Of a stretch of 64,000 nt of DNA, positions 9,109 through 18,063 are shown piece after piece. Numbering within the stretch: the first letter of the stretch is position 1; each line of letters begins with the position of its first letter. Position numbers and translations under genes: made by a program. The stretch spans positions 1 to 64,000 of the forward strand of contig JACKEJ010000005.1 of assembly GCA_020633055.1 (NCBI GenBank). The letters run 5' to 3'. The notes below the pieces were generated by a model. That model was given only the letters and a program-made list of their open reading frames with translations. It had not been told where the DNA came from and ran no database searches. This DNA is from Sandaracinaceae bacterium. GTDB lineage: Bacteria; Myxococcota_A; Polyangia; Polyangiales; Houyiibacteriaceae.

Positions 9109-9809
9109 CCTCCCCCGTAGCGGGCCAGCACCAGGTCGAGCAGCGGCGCGATGCCGTCCACCTCGTCGATGCCCACGCAGTGCGTGCCCGTGCTGCGCAG
9201 CATCTCCAGCACCGACCGACCATAGGTCGTGTCATCCCCCCAGACCACGCGCAGCGCGTTGTCGGGCAGCTCCTTCATGCACTTGGCCAGCAGCTCGTCG
9301 TCCATGGCGGGCGCGGCCGTTCCGTCCACCACCACGAGCAGCGGCTGCACCGTGAACACGCTCTTGCGCAGCTCACGCTCGTCCATCGCCGACGTCACGT
9401 AGACGCGCTCGTCGCCCAGGGAGGCCACCAGACGCTCGGCAAAGCGGAACTTCGACGACACGACCAGGACGCTGACGGGGGCCGCGAACACGATGGGCAT
9501 CATGGCCGTGACGTTCACGTCGTCGTCGAGGTCGACATCGATCTCGAGCGGGACTTCGGTGCCCGTGCGATCCCCGCGCACCAGCACCTGCTCGATGCGC
9601 GCCAGCACCTCCTCGGTCACGTCGACCCCCACTTTCGCGGTCAGCGCCTCAGCCAGGGGCCCACGACACAGGGCGAGCACGGAGGGAGTGTCACGTGGCA
9701 GCTCGTCCACCTCGCGGAGGGCACGGAAGATCATCACGGTGGCCAGCTCGGGAGGCAGCGCCCCCTCGAGCACCTCCCGTACCACGTGCACCTCTTGCTG
9801 GATCTCCAT
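9105..9809 (-). CDS. Hypothetical protein with degenerate receiver-like C-terminal domain
   Basis: 234 residues from the ATG at 9809, preceded by GGTGGG. The N-terminal half is alpha-helical (EIQQEVHVVREVLEG...) with an acidic patch DVDLDDDVNV near the middle. The C-terminal ~120 residues read like a CheY fold: VSVLVVSSKFRFAERLV, LLVVVDGTAAPAMDD, RVVWGDDTTYGRSV. The acidic pair at the first strand is missing, so phosphorylation is doubtful. I recognise no named family. It is coupled to the DctP-like gene by a GTGA overlap, and its promoter region is shared with divergent purC. Confidence 0.6.
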   Translation of the reverse strand: MEIQQEVHVVREVLEGALPPELATVMIFRALREVDELPRDTPSVLALCRGPLAEALTAKVGVDVTEEVLARIEQVLVRGDRTGTEVPLEIDVDLDDDVNVTAMMPIVFAAPVSVLVVSSKFRFAERLVASLGDERVYVTSAMDERELRKSVFTVQPLLVVVDGTAAPAMDDELLAKCMKELPDNALRVVWGDDTTYGRSVLEMLRSTGTHCVGIDEVDGIAPLLDLVLARYGGG

Positions 9810-9928
9810 CGCCCACCAGCATACCCGAACCGGCCCCGCGGGTGTGCGGGTACCTTTGGGCGTGCGAGGAGGAGCCGAACTTGCTAGATCCCGGGCCCCC
9901 TGAACCCTCCCCACCTACGGAGCGCGCT

Positions 9929-10891
9929 GTGACCGTCTCGAACGAAACCCTGCACCAGGGCCTCAAGGCCACCCTCGATGAGACCGATCTGGACGTCCTC
10001 GGCGAAAAGTACGAGGGCAAGGTCCGCGACAACTACACGCGCGACGGCAAGCGCTACATCGTGGTGACCGACCGCATCAGCGCGTTCGATCGCGTGCTGG
10101 GGACGCTCCCGTTCAAGGGGCAGGTGCTGAACGGCCTCGCCGCGTGGTGGTTCGAGCAGACCAAGGATCTCGTCCCCAACCACGTGCTGGACGTGCCCGA
10201 CCCCAACGTGATGGTGGGCATCGAGTGTGAGCCGCTGCCCGTCGAGATGATCATGCGCGGGTACATCACCGGCGTGACCTCCACCAGCATCTGGACGCAC
10301 TACGCGGCCGGCTCGCGCTCCTTCTGCGGCCACGAGCTGCCCGAGGGGCTGAAGAAGCACCAGAAGCTGCCCGAGGCGCTGCTGACCCCGTCCACCAAGG
10401 CGCCGAAGGGCGACCACGACGTCAGCGCGTCGCGCGAGGAGATCCTGGCCATGGGGCGCATGTCGGCCCGTGACTTCGACGAGGCCGCCGAGTACGCGCG
10501 CGCGCTCTTCGCGGCCGGTCAGAAGCACTGCGCAGAGCGCGGGCTGATCCTGGTCGACACCAAGTACGAGTTCGGCAAGACGCCGGACGGCCGCATCGTG
10601 GTCATCGACGAGATCCACACGCCCGACTCGTCACGCTTCTGGTACCAGAGCACCTACGGCGCACGCTTCGAGGCGGGCGAGGACCCGGAGTCGTTCGACA
10701 AGGAGTACGTCCGCCGCTGGCTCAAGGCCGAGGGCTACTCGGGCGACGGCCCGGCGCCGACCATCCCGGACGACGTGCGGGTGGAGGCGTCTCGCCGCTA
10801 CATCGAGGCCTGCGACCAGGTGCGCGGCGACGCCTTCGTGCCGGACACGCAGGCCCCGCTCGCCCGCATCCGCAAGAACCTCGGGCTCTGA
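9929..10891 (+). CDS. purC: Phosphoribosylaminoimidazole-succinocarboxamide synthase
   Basis: SAICAR synthetase of de novo purine synthesis, which joins CAIR and aspartate using ATP. 320 residues from a GTG at 9929, with CGGAG about 7 nt upstream. Diagnostic motifs are GEKYEGKVRDNY (ATP-binding entry), VTDRISAFDRVLGTLPFKG, EMIMRGYITGVTSTSIW and VIDEIHTPDSSRFWYQ. Length and sequence match the single-domain, yeast ADE1-like class. It is a lone plus-strand gene; the 119-bp upstream region is shared with the divergent pseudo-receiver gene. Confidence 0.95.
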   Translation: MTVSNETLHQGLKATLDETDLDVLGEKYEGKVRDNYTRDGKRYIVVTDRISAFDRVLGTLPFKGQVLNGLAAWWFEQTKDLVPNHVLDVPDPNVMVGIECEPLPVEMIMRGYITGVTSTSIWTHYAAGSRSFCGHELPEGLKKHQKLPEALLTPSTKAPKGDHDVSASREEILAMGRMSARDFDEAAEYARALFAAGQKHCAERGLILVDTKYEFGKTPDGRIVVIDEIHTPDSSRFWYQSTYGARFEAGEDPESFDKEYVRRWLKAEGYSGDGPAPTIPDDVRVEASRRYIEACDQVRGDAFVPDTQAPLARIRKNLGL

Positions 10892-10903
10892 GCCGCGGGG
10901 CTC
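10890..10903 (+). terminator. Weak hairpin at the purC stop, possible terminator
   Basis: GAGCC-GCGG-GGCTC forms a 5-bp stem spanning the purC stop codon region, between purC and the convergent N-formylglutamate amidohydrolase gene. There is no T tract, so this is only a candidate. Confidence 0.25.
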
Positions 10904-10942
10904 CACATCCGTGGCGCCGGCCGTAGACCCGCGCCGTCCGCC

Positions 10943-11689
10943 TCAGGCACCCACGCCCGTGAGGAACGCCTCGAGGCTCCGCACGAGCCGCGCACGGTAC
11001 GCAGGGTCGACGCACAGATCTTGCCGCACCTCGAGCTCCACCGCTCTCCGCCTGTGGCGTAGCGAGTGGGTGTCGGCCGAGTGCATGAAGCCGTCCTTGC
11101 CCGAGTAGGGCTCGTTGGCTAGCGCGCGGTAGCCGTCGGAGACGAGGTGGGCGTGCAGCGCGAGCCCGAGCGCGTCCTCGTGGTTGTAGAGCACCCCGAG
11201 CTCCATGGCCCGCGGCTGACCTTCGTACTCGTCCGTGAACGAGTGCACGGAGAACAGCACGGGCGCGAGGCTCGCTTGGACCGTGGCGTCGAGCGCGGCG
11301 TGGTAGGGCCGGTAGAACTCCGCGAGGCGCTGCACACGGTCCTCCTCGCGCAAGCTCACGTTCAGCTCCACGGGCAGGCCCTCGGCCACGTCTCGGAAGA
11401 GCGTGGGAGAGTCCTCGGGGCGGTTGGGGTCCACCAAGAGGCGACTGAAGCGCGCCAGGACGGCCGGCGCGCCGAGCCTGTCCGCGAGCTCGCGCGTCAG
11501 GTCCGCCGCGCCGAGGTCGAATGCCCAGTGCGTGCCCGCGAGGCGCGCGTCGCTCGGAGACCAGCGCCACCGTCCCGGGAGGCGCTCAGAGGCGTGCTCA
11601 CAGCACAAGACCACCGAGACGTCGGCGCGGCCGCCGATGACCTCGGCCGCGTCGCCGAGCGTGGAGAGGATGGGTGCCATGGACCCCAT
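10943..11689 (-). CDS. N-formylglutamate amidohydrolase family protein
   Basis: 248 residues from the ATG at 11689; a second ATG at 11680 is equally possible. The sequence has the family hallmarks: VVLCCEHASERLP near the N-terminus (metal-ligand region), DLGAADLTRELADRL, LVDPNRPED and VLFSVHSFTDEYEG. N-formylglutamate amidohydrolases release formate and glutamate in histidine breakdown, but many family members stand outside hut operons, as here, and may act on other N-acyl amino acids. It is convergent with purC. Confidence 0.82.
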   Translation of the reverse strand: MGSMAPILSTLGDAAEVIGGRADVSVVLCCEHASERLPGRWRWSPSDARLAGTHWAFDLGAADLTRELADRLGAPAVLARFSRLLVDPNRPEDSPTLFRDVAEGLPVELNVSLREEDRVQRLAEFYRPYHAALDATVQASLAPVLFSVHSFTDEYEGQPRAMELGVLYNHEDALGLALHAHLVSDGYRALANEPYSGKDGFMHSADTHSLRHRRRAVELEVRQDLCVDPAYRARLVRSLEAFLTGVGA

Positions 11690-11788
11690 TGTTGGGGAGC
11701 GCGACGTGCGAGCAAGGCGGCGCGCCGCGCCCGCGACACCACGACGTAGGCGATGCGTGTGTTGGCGCGTACAGGAGCGTTCGACCCG

Positions 11789-12568
11789 TCAGGTGGGCAG
11801 CGTGGCCACGAACCGTTCGAGGATCACGGCCGTGTCGGCCGCGCGCTCGACCAACGGGTAGTGTCCGCACCCCGGCAGGTGCTCGCGGCGCGCGCCCTCG
11901 ATGCGAGACGTGACGGTGGCATCCAGGAGGTCGGGCGGCAGGAACGGATCGTCCGTGGACACGACCAGCGTGGGAGCGCGGATGTCGGCGAGGCGAGACG
12001 TGAAGCCCCCGGCGGTCCAGACGCCGAGCATGGCCCGGATGGTTTCAGGAGCGATGGACAGCGCCACGTCGAGCAGCCGCGCGCGGTCGGCCGCCGTCAG
12101 GGCCGTGCAGGCCATGTCCAATATGGTGCCGAGCTTCGTCGCGTCCCCTCCAGCGCTCGAGAACAGCGCGAGCGCGTCGGGAGGCAACGGGAGGCCCGAC
12201 GCGGGCACCGGGTTGAGCAGCACCAAACCCGAGAACGCGGACGGATGCTCCGCGGCGATCCGCTGGGCGAGCTGTCCCCCCATGCTGTGTCCCACCAGTA
12301 TCGGGCGGTCCAGGCCAGCAGCCCGCGCGACGCGCCACACATCGGCAGCGTACGTGTCGAGGTCGTGCGGCCCGCTCACCGCCGCGCTGAGCCCGACCCC
12401 GCGGAGGTCTGGGACGACGCAGCCGAGCGCGCCGAGGTCGAGCCCCTGGAGCAGCGGATCCCACACGGCCCCCGTCGTCATCCACCCGTGCAGCAGCAGC
12501 ACCCCGCGGCCGCCCCGCCCGCGCGCGACCCACCCAAGCTCGTTCTCGACCACGTTCGACTCGCTCAT
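11789..12568 (-). CDS. Alpha/beta hydrolase
   Basis: 259 residues from the ATG at 12568. Typical alpha/beta hydrolase fold: oxyanion motif LLLHGWMTTGAVW, nucleophile elbow GHSMGG, acid residue in the strand APTLVVSTDDPFLPP, and a late His in GCGHYPLVE. It resembles the broad pimeloyl-ester/haloperoxidase-like group, so the substrate cannot be read from sequence. It follows the sensor kinase gene by 11 bp on the same strand and may be co-transcribed with it. Confidence 0.82.
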   Translation of the reverse strand: MSESNVVENELGWVARGRGGRGVLLLHGWMTTGAVWDPLLQGLDLGALGCVVPDLRGVGLSAAVSGPHDLDTYAADVWRVARAAGLDRPILVGHSMGGQLAQRIAAEHPSAFSGLVLLNPVPASGLPLPPDALALFSSAGGDATKLGTILDMACTALTAADRARLLDVALSIAPETIRAMLGVWTAGGFTSRLADIRAPTLVVSTDDPFLPPDLLDATVTSRIEGARREHLPGCGHYPLVERAADTAVILERFVATLPT

Positions 12569-12579
12569 CGTCCGTACCT

Positions 12580-14442
12580 TCAGCGCTCATGCCCCTGGGC
12601 GACGATATCACGCCCAGCAGCCCGCAAGGCGGCGCGCACCTGGCGAGCGAGCTGCTCGCGCGTGGCAGGTTTCTGCACGAAGTACGCGTCCCCAGCCTCC
12701 ACCCGTTCACGCAGCTCGGGGAGGTCCAGGTGCGCCGACATGAAGATCACAGGGAGGCCGGGATGGGTCTGGTGGAGCTCCAGCGCGAGCCCAGGCCCGT
12801 CGAGCCGCGGCATGGAGAGGTCCGTGAGCACCAGCGCCACGTCGGGGTTCGCCGCTAGCGTCGAGAGCGCTTCGAGTCCGTCGCAAGCGGTGGTGCAGCG
12901 ATAGCCGTACGAGGCCAACATCTGGGCCGTGACGAGGCGCACGACGACCTCGTCCTCGACGATCAGCAGGAGCTCGTCGCCGCGCAGCAGGTCCTCGGTC
13001 ACAGGAGCATCCGCACCCGTCGCAGACACGCTCTCGTCCACGAGCGGAAAAGTGACGCGGAAGCACGTCCCCTCACCGAGGCGACTCTCCACGTCGATCG
13101 ACCCGCCGCTCTGCTGCACGATGCCATAGACGCTCGCCAGACCCAGCCCCGTCCCATCTTCCTTCGTCGTGAAGAACGGGTCGAACACGTTCGGGAGGAC
13201 CTCCGGTGAGATCCCAGCCCCCGTGTCGCGTACCTCGAGCAGCACCTCGCTGCCCAGGCGTCCATCCGCCTGTGGTCGCGCCTGCCGGCTCGCGCGGACC
13301 GAGAACGAGCCACCCCGCGGCATGGCGGCGCGCGCGTTGACCGCCAGGTTCACGAGGAGCTGATCGAACTGGTTGGCGTCCACGCGCACCGGGAGGCGGG
13401 CCTCGCCCGGCACGACGCCGACCGACAATGTCACCTCCTCGCCGAGGACACTGCGCAGCAGCGCGCTCGTGTTGGTGAGCAGCTGTCCGACGTCGCGCAC
13501 CTCGGGCCGAAGCACCTGCTTCCGGCTGAAGGCGAGCAGCTGGGCGGTGAGCTTCCGCGCGCGGTCCGCGCACGCCACGATGTTCCGCAGCCCCTGCTGC
13601 ATGGCCTCGCGGTCCATGCCGGGCCGCAGCAGGAGGAGCTCGCTCGCCCCGAGGATGACCGTCAGCATGTTGTTGAAGTCGTGCGCGACACCGCCCGCCA
13701 GGCGCCCGACGGCTTCCATCGTCTGCGCGTGTCGGACGCGCTCCTCGAGCTTGCGGCGCTCGCTCAGGTCTTCCAGCAACGCGAGCGCGCCGACCACGTC
13801 ACCGTGCAGGTCGCGCATCGGCGCGGTGTGGATGCGCAGATCCAGCAGCCGACCGTCCTTGTGCGCGCGTCGGCCTTCGACGCCCGTGAAGCCCTCCCCG
13901 CCGATGGCGCGCCGGAAGAGCGCCACGAACTCCTCCCACTCGGCGGCAGGCACAAGCGGGTACGGCTTGCCGAGCACCTCGTCTCGGGTCCAACCGAACA
14001 TCTGCTCGGTCGCCGGGTTCCAGCGGCTCACGCACATGTCGGGGTCCAGCGTGACGATGCCGACGGGGCTGGCGTCGACCAGCGAACGGAGGTTGTCGTC
14101 GGCCAGCCGCAGTGCTGCTTCGAGCTCGCGCAGCGGACCTCGGTCCTCGATCACGACCACCGCGTGGACCGGCGCCAGCTCACCTGGTGTGGGAGTCCAG
14201 GTGAGCCGAAGTGACCTGCCGGACGAGACCCCCTCGCACGTGCCCTCCTGCGCGAACGACGCGGGTGCGAAGGGGAGGCTCGCGACGAGGCGACCGCCCA
14301 CGCGCAGGCCCTCTGCCAGCTGGAGCGCGCGCCCGTCGTGAAACAGCAGCGTCCCGTCGACCGCGATCAGGCACGTGCCCGGCGTGTCGCGCGCGAAGTC
14401 GTCGCCTCGAGGTTCGGCTACCACGATGGCGTGAGGATACAC
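12580..14442 (-). CDS. PAS-containing hybrid sensor histidine kinase/receiver
   Basis: About 620 residues if translation starts at the GTG at 14442. Upstream in-frame codons are Arg-rich and overlap the divergent cstA start, so I exclude them. Order of domains: a short PAS-like segment (TPGTCLIAVDGTLLFHDG), a clear PAS (SLVDASPVGIVTLDPDMCVS), HisKA with phospho-acceptor H254 in GGVAHDFNNML, HATPase_c (NLAVNARAAMP, RDTGAGI, GTGLGLASVYG), and a C-terminal receiver with D541 in TDLSMP and Lys in VQKP. No membrane segment is visible, so it is likely cytoplasmic. No output regulator is adjacent. Its divergence from cstA suggests a link to nutrient sensing. Confidence 0.88.
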   Translation of the reverse strand: MYPHAIVVAEPRGDDFARDTPGTCLIAVDGTLLFHDGRALQLAEGLRVGGRLVASLPFAPASFAQEGTCEGVSSGRSLRLTWTPTPGELAPVHAVVVIEDRGPLRELEAALRLADDNLRSLVDASPVGIVTLDPDMCVSRWNPATEQMFGWTRDEVLGKPYPLVPAAEWEEFVALFRRAIGGEGFTGVEGRRAHKDGRLLDLRIHTAPMRDLHGDVVGALALLEDLSERRKLEERVRHAQTMEAVGRLAGGVAHDFNNMLTVILGASELLLLRPGMDREAMQQGLRNIVACADRARKLTAQLLAFSRKQVLRPEVRDVGQLLTNTSALLRSVLGEEVTLSVGVVPGEARLPVRVDANQFDQLLVNLAVNARAAMPRGGSFSVRASRQARPQADGRLGSEVLLEVRDTGAGISPEVLPNVFDPFFTTKEDGTGLGLASVYGIVQQSGGSIDVESRLGEGTCFRVTFPLVDESVSATGADAPVTEDLLRGDELLLIVEDEVVVRLVTAQMLASYGYRCTTACDGLEALSTLAANPDVALVLTDLSMPRLDGPGLALELHQTHPGLPVIFMSAHLDLPELRERVEAGDAYFVQKPATREQLARQVRAALRAAGRDIVAQGHER

Positions 14443-14482
14443 ACACCCGGCCCCCCGCGCGCGCTCCCCTCGCGTGGCTGCC

Positions 14483-14531
14483 GCGCGAGTCGACGTCGCG
14501 CGGACGCGGCGCGCGCGGGTTGACGTCGCGC
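14483..14531. repeat. Two 19-bp direct repeats, 30-bp period, upstream of cstA
   Basis: GCGCGAGTCGACGTCGCGC (14483-14501) and GCGCGGGTTGACGTCGCGC (14513-14531) match at 17 of 19 positions. Their starts are 30 bp apart, about three helical turns. They lie in the 115-bp region between the sensor-kinase start and the cstA start. Direct repeats on one helix face are typical of sites for dimeric response regulators; the binder here is inferred, not seen. Confidence 0.45.
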
Positions 14532-14557
14532 ACCCTTCGCAGCCACCGTGCGAGCCC

Positions 14558-16282
14558 ATGGCCGCCCTCGCCGCCCTCGTGGTCCTCGCATGCTTCGCGC
14601 TCGCGTATCGTGTGTATGCTCGCTTTCTCGGCGAACGTGTGTTCGATGACGAAGAGCGCCTCGTCACGCCCGCCCACGCTCTGGCCGACGGGCACGACTT
14701 CGTCGCGACCCCGATGCACCTGCTCCAAGGACACCACTTCACGTCCATCGCCGGCGCGGCGCCCATCATCGGCCCCTGTGTGGCCGCCTACTGGGGCTGG
14801 GCACCGGCGCTCGCATGGGTGGTGCTGGGCACGGTCTTCATGGGCGCGGCGCACGACTTCGGCGCGCTGGTGGTCAGCGCGCGGGAGCGCGGGCGCTCCA
14901 TCGCGGACATCGCGGGCAGCGTCATCGGGAGACGCGCGCGGCTGCTGTTCCTGTGCTTCGTGATCATCATCGTGTGGCTGGTGTTGGCGGTGTTCGCCAT
15001 GGCCATCGCCGGCCTGTTCGTCGCACAGCCGACCAGCGTCATCCCCATCAACGTCGAGATCCTCGTAGCCGCGGCGGTCGGCTACTGGATCTACCGCGTC
15101 CGCGGCGGCGCCCTGTGGCCTTCTCTGCTCGCGCTCGCGGTGCTGTACGGCGCCGTGTTCGTGGGTGTCGCGGTGCCGGTCGACTTCGTGTCCGCGGGGG
15201 TCTCGCGCAGCGTGGCGCTGCGCGGTTGGATGCTCTTCCTGTTCGGCTACTCCGCGCTTGCCAGCCTGCTGCCGGTGTGGCTGCTCCTGCAGCCGCGCGA
15301 CCTGATCAACTCCCACCAACTCGCCGTGGGGTTGGTGCTGCTGTTCGCTGGACTGCTGGTGGCGCACCCCGACTTCGACGCACCGCCGGTGCGCACCGCG
15401 GGCGAGGGGGCCCCGCCCATCTTCCCGGTGCTCTTCGTCACCATCGCGTGCGGCGCCATCAGCGGGTTCCACGGACTCGTCTCCTCGGGCACGACGAGCA
15501 AGCAGCTCGACCGGCTGCGCGACGCGAGACCCATCGGCTACGGGAGCATGCTCGGCGAGGGCACCCTGGCGCTGCTCGCCACCCTCGCCGCCGTCGCGGG
15601 CATTGGTCTCGTGGACCACTGCACGCTGCCCGGCCAGGGCGCCGTGGCCGACCTCAGCTGGGGCGTCTACTACGAGAGCTGGGCACACGCGTCCGCCAAC
15701 AACGCGTCAGCCTTCGTGCTGGGGGGAGGCGCGTTCCTGGAGGCCATCGGGCTGCCCACGGAGGTCGCGCGCACACTCATGGCTGTGCTCGTCATCTCGT
15801 TCGCCGCGACCACCCTGGACACCGCGACGCGCATCCAGCGCTTCATCTTCGCCGAGCTGGGGACCGCGCTCTCGTTGCGACCGCTCGAGAACGCGTACGT
15901 GGGGACGGCCCTCGCCGTGCTCCCGGCCATGGCGCTGGCGTTTGCCGAGACCACGGACCCCGTCAGCGGCCAGAGCCGCGCGCTGGGCTGGGTGCTGTGG
16001 CCCATCTTCGGGGCGAGCAACCAGCTTCTGGCAGCGCTCACGCTGATGGTCGTGGCGCTGTACGTACACCGCCGCGGGAGGCCGACGTGGCCGCTCTCGA
16101 TCCCCATGGCGCTGGTAACCGTCATCGCCTCGCTCGCGTTGATGGGGGACATCGCCACGTTCTTCGCGCAGGGCAACACGGTGCTGGCCGTGGTTGCGCT
16201 GGGCCTGCTCGTCCTCCTCGGCGCGATGCTGGTGCTCGGCGCGCGCGCTGCGCGACGGGGCCCGCCGGAGGGCGAAGCGTGA
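14558..16282 (+). CDS. cstA: CstA-type carbon starvation/pyruvate or peptide transporter
   Basis: 574 residues from the ATG at 14558. The protein opens with the CstA pattern VTPAHALADGHDFVATP and has the core motif FTSIAGAAPIIGPCVAAYWG followed by GTVFMGAAHDFGALVVSARE. FHGLVSSGTTSKQL and FGASNQLLAALTL are further family blocks. Many hydrophobic helices make it an inner-membrane transporter; characterised relatives carry peptides or pyruvate. It is shorter than E. coli CstA (about 700 residues), like other compact members. It is divergent from a hybrid sensor kinase, in keeping with two-component control of CstA-like transporters such as BtsT. Confidence 0.9.
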   Translation: MAALAALVVLACFALAYRVYARFLGERVFDDEERLVTPAHALADGHDFVATPMHLLQGHHFTSIAGAAPIIGPCVAAYWGWAPALAWVVLGTVFMGAAHDFGALVVSARERGRSIADIAGSVIGRRARLLFLCFVIIIVWLVLAVFAMAIAGLFVAQPTSVIPINVEILVAAAVGYWIYRVRGGALWPSLLALAVLYGAVFVGVAVPVDFVSAGVSRSVALRGWMLFLFGYSALASLLPVWLLLQPRDLINSHQLAVGLVLLFAGLLVAHPDFDAPPVRTAGEGAPPIFPVLFVTIACGAISGFHGLVSSGTTSKQLDRLRDARPIGYGSMLGEGTLALLATLAAVAGIGLVDHCTLPGQGAVADLSWGVYYESWAHASANNASAFVLGGGAFLEAIGLPTEVARTLMAVLVISFAATTLDTATRIQRFIFAELGTALSLRPLENAYVGTALAVLPAMALAFAETTDPVSGQSRALGWVLWPIFGASNQLLAALTLMVVALYVHRRGRPTWPLSIPMALVTVIASLALMGDIATFFAQGNTVLAVVALGLLVLLGAMLVLGARAARRGPPEGEA

Positions 16283-16412
16283 CGGTTGCTCGGGCTCCCA
16301 CTCGATTCGCCGCCACCGCGGACCGCAGCGACGTCGACAACGGCGAGCCGCCCGTGTACGGTCGCGCGGTGCGACGAGAGCCTCGCGTGAAGCCCTCCTA
16401 CTCGGTCCAGAG

Positions 16413-18035
16413 ATGACCGCACGAACCGGCGAGAGCCGCGCGGACCGCGTCTGGCTCGGAGTAGCCCTCCTCGTCCACACGGGCCTCTGGTACCTCGGGA
16501 CGAGCGACGCGGCGCTCGACGTCGACGTGCCGAACCTCTGCTGCGGGATGGTGGAGTTCGACGTCACGCGACACTGCCCCCACCCTCCCGGGTACCTGGT
16601 CTACACGCTCCTGCTCAGGGCGTTGCATGCGCTGCGTCTGGGCGCGGACGCTCCCGTGGCGCGCATCCACACGGCGCAGCTCCTCTCGTTGTCGTTCGCC
16701 CTGGGCACCATCGCGCTCACGTACGTCTCGGCCCGCCGCGTCTTCACCCGCCCGTCCGCAGCGGGATGGGCGGCCCTTTTGGTGGCGCTCCATCCGCTGC
16801 TCCTCTTCCACAGCGTCGATGCACAGTCGCACACGTCGGAGGCGTTCGCCGCGGCGGCGTTGGGCCTCGTGTCGCTGAGCTACGTCGCAGCGCCGAGCTA
16901 TCGACGCGCCAGCGCGCTGGGCATCTTGCTCGCGCTCGGAGCCTCGTTTCGGCCATCGTTCATCGTGTTCGGGGTCCCCTTCGTCGCATCCCTGATGGGG
17001 GTACGACGCTTCAACCACCTCGTCGTGACGGGTGCGGTGAGCGTCGTCGGTGCCGCTGCATGGCTGCTCCCGACGTTCGCGCTGGCGGGGGGCTACGAGG
17101 TGTGGTCCCAAGCCACCAACGCGCTGGTCCGCGACGGCTTCCTGGCGCTCACCAGCCCGCTGTCGACGACATCCGACGAGGTCATCACAGGGGCGAACCT
17201 GATGGCGCTCGGGGTCGCCGCGGCGCAGCTCCTCGCACCACCTGCAGTCGCGTGGCTGTTGTGGCGGCTGGGCGGCCGCGCCAAGGGCGAACTAGCCGTC
17301 CCTCTTGGGCCGTTTGCGCGAGCCGCAGCCATCGCGGCGGCTTGCACGTTCGCCTACTACTCGGTGACGTTCTTCTCGGAGCCGGGCTACGTCTTGGCGC
17401 TGCTGCCGGCCTGCGCGATCGCCAGCGCTGCGACCGTCGAGGGTCCGCGCGTGGGCCTCCCGGCGTTGGTGGCGCTGCTCGTCACGCTGACCGCCGCGTT
17501 GCTGGCTCCACAAACGGGCACGCTGAAGATGGCGACGCTGGACAGCTGGCAGGTGCGACACGCGATGGTCCACCTGCAGCAGCACGTCTTCGACGAGGCG
17601 CTGGCGACGGTCCCGCCGGACTCGCGCGTGCTCTACGTGACGGACAGCACCGACATCACGCTCGCTCGTCAGATGCCTCTCCTCCGCGAGGACATGGACG
17701 TGCTGCTGATCCAGAACCGACGTCACGGGTGGTCACCACGCTCGCGCCTGAACTACGTCACGCGGACGACGGTTCATCCTGTGCCGACCGACTACGTCCT
17801 CGGCGACACAGGCGCGACGTCGGTCGTCGCCGAGCGCCCCTACGACTTCGTCCTGGTCGACAATCGCGTCAGCACGTCGGCTCTGCAGATCATCGCCGAG
17901 CAGCTACGGTGCCCGCTCGGCCGCCTGGACGACGCACACCTCTACCAGCTCATCCCTGTCGCGTGCTTCCGCGAGCCGAAGGTCCAGTTCGACGGTCTGG
18001 CCTTGGAGCTGCTGGCCCCCAACGCCCCCCGCTGA
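16413..18035 (+). CDS. GT-C-like polytopic membrane protein
   Basis: 540 residues from the ATG at 16413. About ten hydrophobic segments cover the first ~370 residues, followed by a ~170-residue soluble tail. In the first loop, DVDVPN followed by CPHPPGYLVYTLLLRAL fits the acidic residue and HPPGY motif of GT-C glycosyltransferases (the DUF2723/ArnT-like group). Such enzymes transfer sugars from lipid-linked donors on the outer face of the membrane. The tail shows LYVTDSTDITLARQMPLL, as in the C-terminal parts of some DUF2723 proteins. It lies 130 bp after cstA; a functional link is not evident. Confidence 0.65.
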   Translation: MTARTGESRADRVWLGVALLVHTGLWYLGTSDAALDVDVPNLCCGMVEFDVTRHCPHPPGYLVYTLLLRALHALRLGADAPVARIHTAQLLSLSFALGTIALTYVSARRVFTRPSAAGWAALLVALHPLLLFHSVDAQSHTSEAFAAAALGLVSLSYVAAPSYRRASALGILLALGASFRPSFIVFGVPFVASLMGVRRFNHLVVTGAVSVVGAAAWLLPTFALAGGYEVWSQATNALVRDGFLALTSPLSTTSDEVITGANLMALGVAAAQLLAPPAVAWLLWRLGGRAKGELAVPLGPFARAAAIAAACTFAYYSVTFFSEPGYVLALLPACAIASAATVEGPRVGLPALVALLVTLTAALLAPQTGTLKMATLDSWQVRHAMVHLQQHVFDEALATVPPDSRVLYVTDSTDITLARQMPLLREDMDVLLIQNRRHGWSPRSRLNYVTRTTVHPVPTDYVLGDTGATSVVAERPYDFVLVDNRVSTSALQIIAEQLRCPLGRLDDAHLYQLIPVACFREPKVQFDGLALELLAPNAPR

Positions 18036-18063
18036 CGGCCGGCCGTGCTGCGGGTGAGCCGGC

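Noticed and set aside
14443..14769. N-terminal extension of the sensor kinase
   Set aside because: It is Arg/Ala/Thr-rich, overlaps the cstA coding start on the other strand, and covers the direct-repeat control region.
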